The notes under the pieces: model-generated
Databases searched by the model: none
Told to the model about the DNA's origin: nothing
What the model saw: the letters and a program-made list of their open reading frames with translations, nothing else
Source: Acinetobacter sp. WC-141
Lineage (GTDB): Bacteria > Pseudomonadota > Gammaproteobacteria > Pseudomonadales > Moraxellaceae
Reading direction: 5' to 3'
DNA: 64,000 bases
NCBI RefSeq assembly: GCF_000313935.1
Contig: NZ_AMSS01000050.1
Location: 1-64,000 of the forward strand
Shown: positions 57,713-64,000 of the stretch, one piece after another
Numbering within the stretch: the stretch's first letter is position 1
Layout: the number at the start of each line of letters is the position of its first letter
Program-made: the position numbers and the translations under genes

Positions 57713-58840
57713 TTAACCACGCTTAAGCAGTACTTGACCGCCATGAGTGACCAATAGGGCTTTTTGGATTTCGTCTTCCTGATTAATCGCAAAGTTTTTC
57801 TCTTTGTCGAATAAAGTCTCTACGAAATTGAAAACGTTACGTGCATATAGCGCAGAAGCTTCTGTCGCTACAGTTGCCGGAATATTTGGAATACCCAAAA
57901 TTTTCACGCCATTTTCTGTAAAAACAGTCTCGCCTACTTTAGAGCCTTCAACGTTACCACCGGTTTCAACAGCCATATCTAAAATGACAGAACCCGGTTT
58001 CATCTTGGCAACAGTCTCAGCCTTAATCAGACGTGGAGCATCACGGCCTGGCAACAACGCAGTAGTAATCACGATGTCAGCGTTAGAAACCGCTTTATCA
58101 ACAATCGCGGCTTGGTCTTTGATATATTGCTCACCTGGCATCCATCCATAACCATTTTTAGCGGCATCTGCTGCACGTTGTTGTTCTTCTTCAGACATTG
58201 GTACGTCTAACCACTTACCACCTAAAGATTCAACCTGATCTTTTGCAGTAGGACGTAAATCGGTCGCTTCAACAATTGCACCTAAACGTTTTGCGGTTGC
58301 AATTGCCTGAAGACCTGCAACGCCCACACCCATAATCACAACACGCGCAGGTTTTACAGTACCGGCAGCAGTCATAAGCATTGGGAACATACGCTGATAT
58401 TCAGCAGCAGCAAGCAAAACTGATTTATAACCAGAAAGGTTTGCCTGCGAAGACAATACGTCCATATTCTGCGCACGAGAAAGCGTACGAGGAAGCAATT
58501 CCAGAGCAAAAGCAGAAACTTGCTGACTCGCAAACTGATCTAGCTCGGTATTACGATAAGGATCAAACATGGCTACAACAGCAGTATTTGCTGCAAGTTT
58601 TTGAATTTCCCCGCCTTGTGGCGCACGAACTTTCAAAATAATTTGACTACCTGTATAGGCATCATCCGTAATGGTTGCACCGACCTGTTCATAAGCACTG
58701 TCAATGTACGCGGCCTTTTCACCAGCACCACGTTCAATCACAACGCTATGACCAGCGCTAATCAACTTCTTTACTGTCTCTGGCGTAGCAGCTACACGAT
58801 TTTCACCGACGACAGTTTCGGTTGGGATTCCGATCTGCAT
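57713..58840 (-). CDS. pntAA: NAD(P) transhydrogenase subunit alpha, NAD-binding part (alpha-1)
   Basis: 375 aa cytoplasmic NAD(H)-binding domain I. Begins [26 protein letters not shown], with Rossmann loop [31 protein letters not shown] and the mobile loop near [18 protein letters not shown]. Ends shortly after [23 protein letters not shown] with no membrane part. Related to alanine dehydrogenase but followed by pntAB and pntB, which settles the call. A strong dyad lies 33-55 bp upstream. Confidence 0.96.
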   Translation of the reverse strand: MQIGIPTETVVGENRVAATPETVKKLISAGHSVVIERGAGEKAAYIDSAYEQVGATITDDAYTGSQIILKVRAPQGGEIQKLAANTAVVAMFDPYRNTELDQFASQQVSAFALELLPRTLSRAQNMDVLSSQANLSGYKSVLLAAAEYQRMFPMLMTAAGTVKPARVVIMGVGVAGLQAIATAKRLGAIVEATDLRPTAKDQVESLGGKWLDVPMSEEEQQRAADAAKNGYGWMPGEQYIKDQAAIVDKAVSNADIVITTALLPGRDAPRLIKAETVAKMKPGSVILDMAVETGGNVEGSKVGETVFTENGVKILGIPNIPATVATEASALYARNVFNFVETLFDKEKNFAINQEDEIQKALLVTHGGQVLLKRG

Positions 58841-58872
58841 GAGCGTTCCTCAAGCTAATTTCTCATTGTCAA

Positions 58873-58895
58873 AAACATTGCAAGCTGCAATGTTT
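58873..58895. promoter_or_regulatory. perfect 10-bp inverted repeat upstream of pntAA
   Basis: AAACATTGCA (58873-58882), AGC, TGCAATGTTT (58886-58895), in the divergent pntAA/permease region, 33 bp before the pntAA start. It could be an operator for a dimeric regulator or a hairpin in the pnt leader. No T-run follows in either direction that would make it a good terminator. Confidence 0.45.
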
Positions 58896-59078
58896 CCCCC
58901 ATGTGTATTCTTTGTACAGAATTTGGATTCTAATTGAACTTTTTTAAAATACCACCCAATATTTATTTAATAAATACCCATATTTTGAACTGATGATTCA
59001 CGTTGTTTGATTTGAGGTGTAACATAGGAAGCTTTTTCTTTTTTTGCAGACAACAGTCTCTCTTATACAGTCTTGTAT

Positions 59079-60005
59079 ATGAAAATTTCTTTATCTTCGT
59101 TTCAAATCGGGTCTTTTTTTGCTCTTTGCTCTGCTTTTCTATTCAGTACAAAAGCAATCTTTATTAAACAGACTTATGCCCTTTCTCCATTAGTAGACGG
59201 TACCGTCCTGATGGCTTTACGCATGTTAAGCGCTTTACCGTTCTTTCTATTAATTTGTTGGTTTAACAGGCATCATAATCAGGGCATAAAAAAGAAGGAT
59301 TGGCTAATTTTAATTTTTGCTGGTCTATTAGGCTACTACTTTGCCAGTTGGCTCGATTTTACGGGTCTTATGTTTATTAGTGCCTCTCTAGAACGAATTA
59401 TTCTATTTTTATATCCCACGCTTACAGTCATAGTCTCAAGCTTGTTATACAAACAAAAATTAGATGCAAAAAGTTTATGTGCCATTTTTCTTAGTTATGG
59501 TGGAACCGTTTTGGTCATGCTTCAAGAGCACAACAACGCACCAATTCAGGGCAACTTTTGGCTAGGAACAAGTTTGGTCTTTGCAAGTGCGGTGGCTTTT
59601 GCAGGCTATTTATTACTAACCCCACCATTAATTAAGAAATTTGGTTCTTGGAATTTCACAGGTTTAGCTTTAACTGTGGCTTGTATCGGTACACTAACGC
59701 ACTATGCACTCAGCACACCTCAACCTATTCAACTACTATTACAACTACCTTCGAGTGTGATTTGGTATGGGGTTGGTTTAGGCTTCTTAGTTACCGTCTT
59801 GCCTACCGTTATGCTCATGCAAAGTATTGAAAGACTTGGAGCCTCTCAATCGGCAATGATTGCTTCAATCGGACCCGTTTTAACGATTTTGCTTGCCGTT
59901 GCTTTTTTAAATGAGCATTTAAATATGTGGCAATGGGTCGGTTGTCTTCTCAACATTATTGGTGTGATGATGATTACACTCAGAAAGAAAAGACTAAAAC
60001 ATTAA
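59079..60005 (+). CDS. EamA/DMT-family permease
   Basis: 308 aa from ATG 59079 (TTG 59073 adds two residues). Ten hydrophobic segments in two EamA repeats: FFALCSAFLFSTKAIFIKQTY...LASWLDFTGLMFISASLERIILFLYPTLTVIVS and GTSLVFASAVAFAGYLLLTPPLI...SIERLGASQSAMIASIGPVLTILLAVAFLNEHL. The family exports metabolites or amino acids; the substrate is unknown. Divergent from pntAA. Confidence 0.88.
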   Translation: MKISLSSFQIGSFFALCSAFLFSTKAIFIKQTYALSPLVDGTVLMALRMLSALPFFLLICWFNRHHNQGIKKKDWLILIFAGLLGYYFASWLDFTGLMFISASLERIILFLYPTLTVIVSSLLYKQKLDAKSLCAIFLSYGGTVLVMLQEHNNAPIQGNFWLGTSLVFASAVAFAGYLLLTPPLIKKFGSWNFTGLALTVACIGTLTHYALSTPQPIQLLLQLPSSVIWYGVGLGFLVTVLPTVMLMQSIERLGASQSAMIASIGPVLTILLAVAFLNEHLNMWQWVGCLLNIIGVMMITLRKKRLKH

Positions 60006-60072
60006 ATTTTCTTGACCTCAACTTAAGTTGAGGTTGGATACTCATCTAAATTTTACTGAACGGTTGAGTTCC

Positions 60073-60480
60073 ATGATTCAAAAAACTTTTAAAATAATAA
60101 ATCCATCCACTTTATATGACCCTACCCCAAATGCTTATAGTCATGTTGCTGTGGTAGAAAATTTTAAAAAGATTATTCATATTGCAGGTCAAGGAGGCGA
60201 AAACTCAAAAGGTGAATTAGGTCCAAATTTTAAAGAACAAGCCACTCAGGTTTTTGATAACATTCAACATGTTTTAATCGCTGCAAATGCAGAGCTTAGC
60301 AACATTGCCGTATTAAGAGTTTTGGTGGTTGACCATTCGGTCGAAAAACATCAAATTTTAATTAAAGTTATGCAAAGTTTATGGAAAAATCATCCTTTTC
60401 CAGCCTGTACACTCATTCCTGTACCACGCCTTGCATTAGAGCATATGCTCATTGAAGTCGAAGCAACCGCATACACCTAA
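60073..60480 (+). CDS. RidA (YjgF/YER057c/UK114) family protein
   Basis: 135 aa from ATG 60073, preceded by GGTTGAG; the open frame extends upstream without family sequence. RidA-type proteins hydrolyse reactive enamines/imines made by PLP enzymes. Visible family features: VVENFKKIIHIAGQGGENSKGELG, FKEQATQVFDNIQHVLIAANAELSNIAVLRVLVVD and the terminal FPACTLIPVPRLALEHMLIEVEATAY. The archetypal catalytic Arg (R105 of RidA) is replaced in part by the context PACTLIPVPRLA, so it belongs to a divergent subgroup and activity is uncertain. Confidence 0.85.
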   Translation: MIQKTFKIINPSTLYDPTPNAYSHVAVVENFKKIIHIAGQGGENSKGELGPNFKEQATQVFDNIQHVLIAANAELSNIAVLRVLVVDHSVEKHQILIKVMQSLWKNHPFPACTLIPVPRLALEHMLIEVEATAYT

Positions 60481-60498
60481 TAAAATCGAGAGAACATC

Positions 60499-61689
60499 AT
60501 GTCTACCCCTGAAGATATCAGTCAAAATAAACCTTTGCTTTGGTTGATGGCAGCAGCATGTGGTTTATGTGCAGGTGTGAATTATTATTGTCAGCCCCTG
60601 ATTCACTCGATTCAGCAAGATTTTGCTGTAACTCAAGCACAAGCAGCTTTAACGGTGACATTTGCACAGGTGTCGTATGCCCTCGGACTGCTCTTCATTG
60701 TCCCAATGGGAGATATCGTCAATAAAGCCAAGGCTATTCCTTTTTTGATGGTGCTTTGTGCCGTCGGCCTATTTACTTCTGCTTTTGCTGTTAACTTACC
60801 CATGCTATGGATCGGTACAATTTTAGCGGGTTTGTTTTCGGTTGCAGCTCAAGTGTTGATTCCACTTGCTACAATGACTGTAAAACCTGAAAAAACTGGT
60901 GAGATCATTGGCTTCTTAATGAGCGGCTTATTGGTCGGGATTTTACTCTCAACCAGTCTAGCGGGTTTATTTTCTAATCTTTTCCACTGGAAAGTGGTTT
61001 ATGTCGTAAGCGGTATATTAATGCTTCTGTTGGCATATACCTTAAAAAGTCGCCTACCTTATGTCTTGCGTATGAAAATGAACTATGGACAGATCTTTGG
61101 TTCCATGGCTCAACTTTTAAAAGAGGAAAAGCGATTATTATTAAGAGCGCTTACTGGTGCTTTCGCCTTTGCAGCAGTAAGTATCTTATATTCTACTATC
61201 GCTTTACTCTTAACCTCAGCACATCACTTACCTGACCTGTTTATTGGACTGGTGCCTTTAGTCGGGATTTTTGGGGCCTTATCAACGCGCTACATTGGTA
61301 AATATGCAGATCGAGGACATACGGGCTTGCTCACATGGATGGGCTGTGGATTATTCTTGGTGAGCTGGGCTTGTTTCTATTATGGGCAAACTCTACTCTC
61401 TGCTTATATTATTGGTTTTGCTTTAATTCAATTAGCACTCGCGCTCGTACACACCAGTAACCAGAGTATTATTTTCCGTTTACGACCAGATGCAAAATCT
61501 CGTATTAATGCCATTTATATGACGACTTACTTTATTGGAGGTGCAGGTGGTTCGGCATTAGGAATTTTTGCGTGGAACCATGGTGGCTGGACTATGACTT
61601 GCCTTGCAGGTATTGGGTTAGTTGTTCTTTGTATTTTATTTAGTATGTTTGATGCGATCTTACAAAAAAAGAAAATGGTTTCCCAATAA
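60499..61689 (+). CDS. MFS transporter (YgaY/YnfM-like)
   Basis: 396 aa with 12 hydrophobic segments. N-terminal half: ACGLCAGVNYYCQPLIHSIQQDFAVTQAQAALTVTFAQVSYALGLLFIVPMGDIVNK; the YYCQPLI and MGD motifs are typical of the YgaY-like group of drug/metabolite exporters. Substrate unknown. It lies 18 bp after the RidA gene and is probably cotranscribed with it. It is the last intact core gene before dusA. Confidence 0.86.
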   Translation: MSTPEDISQNKPLLWLMAAACGLCAGVNYYCQPLIHSIQQDFAVTQAQAALTVTFAQVSYALGLLFIVPMGDIVNKAKAIPFLMVLCAVGLFTSAFAVNLPMLWIGTILAGLFSVAAQVLIPLATMTVKPEKTGEIIGFLMSGLLVGILLSTSLAGLFSNLFHWKVVYVVSGILMLLLAYTLKSRLPYVLRMKMNYGQIFGSMAQLLKEEKRLLLRALTGAFAFAAVSILYSTIALLLTSAHHLPDLFIGLVPLVGIFGALSTRYIGKYADRGHTGLLTWMGCGLFLVSWACFYYGQTLLSAYIIGFALIQLALALVHTSNQSIIFRLRPDAKSRINAIYMTTYFIGGAGGSALGIFAWNHGGWTMTCLAGIGLVVLCILFSMFDAILQKKKMVSQ

Positions 61690-61830
61690 GCTAACTTGTT
61701 ATAAATCATCTCCCTATATCCAACCCAAGGGTGGTTATAAATTACTCGGTTAAATGCCCCTGTCGATTCAAGCATAAACCTCGTATAATGCTGCCCTTTC
61801 ATTAATTTAGCGACTTTTGGGCTATTGGTT

Positions 61831-61896
61831 ATGCAATCACTTCAATCGTTACAACCTCGTATTTCTGTCGCACCCATGATGGATAGGATCAACTAA
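61831..61896 (+). pseudogene. dusA: 5' fragment of dusA cut by an integrated element
   Basis: ATG 61831 begins MQSLQSLQPRISVAPMMD, the start of tRNA-dihydrouridine synthase A (family core: SVAPMMDWTDRHCR). After MMD the frame reads RIN and stops (TAA 61894-61896), where Trp-Thr-Asp is expected. Only about 18 of roughly 330 codons are present. The early part of dusA is a known integration site for prophages and islands; the rest of dusA, usually with a replacement start, should lie at the far end of the element beyond this window. Confidence 0.85.
61866..61890. other. attachment-site boundary in dusA (att half-site)
   Basis: The dusA sequence is canonical through GTCGCACCCATGATGGAT (61868-61885) and diverges from there on. 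dusA-targeting elements recombine within exactly this conserved segment, so the crossover core should lie in 61866-61890. The matching copy is outside the window, so the exact repeat cannot be set. Confidence 0.65.
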
Positions 61897-61989
61897 AATA
61901 AAATATCATTTATTATTAAAAACTTAGAAACAAAAATAAAATTTATGGTGTAAATTTAGTGTAAAAATTTAATTACTGAAAAATAATTT

Positions 61990-62024
61990 AAAAATCCAGC
62001 CCATTTATGAATGGCTGGATTTTT
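61990..62024 (-). terminator. terminator after the Beta-family gene
   Basis: AAAAATCCAGCC (61990-62001), 11-nt loop, GGCTGGATTTTT (62013-62024); placed 8 bp beyond the leftward stop at 62032. Confidence 0.85.
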
Positions 62025-62031
62025 ATTTGAT

Positions 62032-63162
62032 CTATTTTTGATAAGCTAGCTCAAAAGATCCTATTTCCTCTAAGACATACCGAATGTGGTGGCTCGTATC
62101 AATTGCAACCCATTGCGTAGGATTTCCTATAAAATTATTAATACCGTGCGCACATTCAAAGATTTTATTGTCTCCCCAACTAAAGCTTACATCTTCATAA
62201 TAGATAGAATTAATTAATCTCATTGCTAGCTGCTTTCTATGCCCGTGACTTCCACCATCTCTAGAAAATGGATGGCCTCTTACGACATAGTAATTTTTAT
62301 CTATAGTGTAGATAATTTTTCCATTCGTATGTTGATTAATAATCTGCTTTTCTGGAGCTGGATGTCTTGCTCCATGATCTGCAAACTTCAATTTAACATT
62401 AGGGAACATGTTTCTTAAAGTCTGCCATACAACCATTTCTTTTCGAAGTACTGGACCATCCGTATCATGATCTTCAATGGCTTCTGCAACGCTTGAAGGA
62501 TATGAAGCTCCACTGATAGAAATGTATTTAAAATCATATTCAGTTAATACTTCTAAAAAGTCTCTAGACTTGCTTAGCATCTGTTCAATTGTTATACGAT
62601 TGACACTTACATCCCCAAAATCTAATAATATAGAACAATTATTTTCTGCTAATTTTAAATCAGAAATAATTGATTCTAGTTGTTCTTTGAAAAAATCAGG
62701 TTCATCAATATCATACATTGCCTCACCATCTAATCTAATACAAAAATAAGGAGCCTCTGGATAATTTAAATTTTTCATTGTTTGATGATAAAGACTGCTC
62801 ATTTGATCAAACCAACGGTCATAACCAATTACAGGAACTACCTTTACTCCTAATGCAAACAATTTGTTATACGTATAGGTTAAGAAATGCTCACCATTCT
62901 CCAATAAAGCTTCAGATGGTTTCCAAAAATAACCATCCACTAAAGCAATATTTCCACTCCATAATTTCCCTATTTTCTCGCAACGGCTATTAATATCAAC
63001 AAGTCTTGAAACCCCTTCTTTATAAATATTAGGCATTTCAAATAAAGGGTGGAAAGTTGGCTGTATTTGATATTCTAACTGCTCAGACCTAATAGGTTTT
63101 ATCGCATCAAATTCACCTTGCTTCGCTTTCATGATTGGGACATATTCTGGAATTTTCATCAT
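62032..63162 (-). CDS. Beta-family protein (T4 beta protein-like), function unknown
   Basis: 376 aa. The N-terminus YVPIMKAKQGEFDAIKPI (8-25) is the hallmark of the Beta family (Pfam Beta_protein), found in bacteria, islands and phages, with no settled function. The rest alternates strands and helices like a TIM barrel: VVPVIGYDR (108-116), CIRLDGE (141-147), SILLDFGDV (177-185), YISISGASYPS (213-223), LKFADHGARHPAP (258-270). Conserved-looking polar residues include D145, D181, D184, H263 and R266. Its GAGGAG site sits in the last codons of the upstream peptidase gene, with the ATG 2 bp after that stop, so the two are translationally coupled. A role in host or phage interaction is inferred from context only. 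Confidence 0.8.
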   Translation of the reverse strand: MMKIPEYVPIMKAKQGEFDAIKPIRSEQLEYQIQPTFHPLFEMPNIYKEGVSRLVDINSRCEKIGKLWSGNIALVDGYFWKPSEALLENGEHFLTYTYNKLFALGVKVVPVIGYDRWFDQMSSLYHQTMKNLNYPEAPYFCIRLDGEAMYDIDEPDFFKEQLESIISDLKLAENNCSILLDFGDVSVNRITIEQMLSKSRDFLEVLTEYDFKYISISGASYPSSVAEAIEDHDTDGPVLRKEMVVWQTLRNMFPNVKLKFADHGARHPAPEKQIINQHTNGKIIYTIDKNYYVVRGHPFSRDGGSHGHRKQLAMRLINSIYYEDVSFSWGDNKIFECAHGINNFIGNPTQWVAIDTSHHIRYVLEEIGSFELAYQK

Positions 63163-63164
63163 CT

Positions 63165-64000
63165 CTACTCCTCAACACTTAATAAATGAGAATTGGTTAA
63201 TAATGCCTTGACCTGATATTGACCAACCAAGTCTGAAAATAAGGTGTAATTTCCCAACTCTTTTCGAATACGCCCTGCAATGATTGCTGGATGAACTCTC
63301 AACTCTTTAGCCAACTTTTCAATAGATTCTTTACTTGGTGAGATAAATGCCTCTGTACGTCTCAAAACTCCTCTTGGTATAAATGCCTCTCTTGCCAATC
63401 GATTTGCTTCAGCCTCCCTCCGATCCTCCATACTTGATGAATCTAAATCATCGAGAAATGCTTCTGTTTCATCAACATGCTTCCAAATATGTGCGCATTC
63501 ATGTAGTAACGTAAACCAAAAATTATCCAATCGGTCATATCGTAAACTTAGCCCAATAATAGGAGTGCCGTCACTGTCCTTCAATGCCGCTCCATCAAGA
63601 TGCGTACCTTTAAGATGAGGCTCAATGACTACAGCAATTCCATGTTTTTCTAAGTATTCAATTGCTAATATTGGCCCATGCTCAAACCAGCTTAATTGAG
63701 CTAACTCTCTTAAAAAATTACTATTTATTAAATTAGGGTCATATTTTCCTAGACTATCTTTCTTATCTCTAGCTTGGAGAATGACTCTAGCTAGCCACGC
63801 ATACAGTGCATACATCGTATTAGGTGTTTGGGCATCACCAGACAACTTTCGTTTAAAAGAAGCTGAGCCGATTTGTAACCCTGATTGAGCAATATATTTT
63901 TGGATAATACTCTCAGTTGATGCTGCCGTATCAGCAAGAAATGTTTTTAACCACCCCCTATTTTTCATCTCTTTAACAGGAAATTTAGACCAATCAATAT
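63165..64000 (-). CDS. ImmA/IrrE-type (M78) zinc metallopeptidase, N-terminus beyond window
   Basis: At least 277 aa visible. The first in-frame ATG is 63968, but the frame stays open to 64000 and reads DWSKFPVKEMKNRGWLKTF. That segment is typical of the middle of HigA-like antitoxin/M78 proteins, so an N-terminal XRE-type helix-turn-helix probably lies outside (inference). Counting from 63968: zinc site HECAH (156-160, in FTLLHECAHIWKH) and the third-ligand motif EAEANRLAREAFIP (about 184-197). Family peptidases cleave phage repressors or antitoxins when triggered. Directly followed by the Beta-family gene, whose ribosome site it encodes. Confidence 0.85.
   Translation of the reverse strand, partial: IDWSKFPVKEMKNRGWLKTFLADTAASTESIIQKYIAQSGLQIGSASFKRKLSGDAQTPNTMYALYAWLARVILQARDKKDSLGKYDPNLINSNFLRELAQLSWFEHGPILAIEYLEKHGIAVVIEPHLKGTHLDGAALKDSDGTPIIGLSLRYDRLDNFWFTLLHECAHIWKHVDETEAFLDDLDSSSMEDRREAEANRLAREAFIPRGVLRRTEAFISPSKESIEKLAKELRVHPAIIAGRIRKELGNYTLFSDLVGQYQVKALLTNSHLLSVEE

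Larger units (their letters stand above)
61886..64000. mobile_element. left end of an integrated element (prophage or genomic island) in dusA; continues past the window
   Basis: From the break in dusA to the right edge the sequence looks more AT-rich than the core and carries two leftward genes not expected in the core (M78 metallopeptidase and Beta-family protein). No integrase, phage structural or conjugation gene is visible in the 2.1 kb seen; in dusA elements the integrase can lie at the other end. Confidence 0.75.

Noticed and set aside
62477..62993. Two rightward frames antisense to the Beta-family gene
   Set aside because: No ribosome sites and no protein-like composition; the leftward gene has a family motif and a clear terminator.

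Overview
The window is chromosomal DNA from an Acinetobacter, most likely of the A. calcoaceticus-baumannii group. This rests on low GC, Acinetobacter-type protein sequences throughout, a GigA/GigB pair, and the Pseudomonas/Acinetobacter-type order gacS | cysM - exonuclease - rlmD - relA. I have run no search, so the species is not fixed. Genes are dense, with short gaps and many convergent pairs sharing a bidirectional hairpin terminator.

Layout. 1-660: the 5' end of a leftward 16S rRNA gene with two tandem promoters. 666-5612: mlaA, the gigA-gigB stress-signalling pair with a nitrilase-family gene, a small exported protein, and the ohrR/ohr peroxide pair. 5671-11800: type II secretion ATPase gspE, a DUF432-like/MscS pair, and a large DUF2339 membrane protein. 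11955-19879: polA facing a compact leftward run ppx-accA-tilS-proC-yggT. 19907-22729: trxA, rho and an alanine-rich lipoprotein. 22825-33628: translation genes thrS-infC, rpmI-rplT and pheS-pheT-ihfA, interrupted by an MFS transporter, a YqaA-type protein, a glutathione transferase and a tail-anchored unknown. infC starts with ATT at 31700. 34024-42344: an acyl-CoA ligase, then leftward mazG-comEA-pcnB-folK-panB-panC-rapZ-ptsO-darP. 42457-54807: an SDR, relA, rlmD, a PolB-like exonuclease, cysM, the hybrid kinase gacS, a three-gene metabolic unit (crotonase, beta-hydroxyacid dehydrogenase, Hyi-like) and rsfS. 55037-61689: an SDR, the split transhydrogenase pntAA-pntAB-pntB, an EamA permease, a RidA protein and an MFS permease.

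At about 61884 the core chromosome stops. dusA begins at 61831, reads normally for about 18 codons into its MMD motif, then diverges and hits a stop. dusA is a known integration target, so this is read as the edge of an integrated element running past the right end. The element shows two leftward, translationally coupled genes: an ImmA/IrrE-type (M78) metallopeptidase whose frame is still open at the window edge, and a Beta-family protein. This pair is the best candidate here for a little-studied, possibly phage-defence, system.

Links between genes: GigB is reported to act through the nitrogen phosphotransferase protein NPr, whose gene (ptsO) lies 33 kb away. RelA, GacS, GigA/GigB and OhrR make this a region rich in stress and global regulators. 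No tRNA gene, CRISPR array or insertion sequence was seen.
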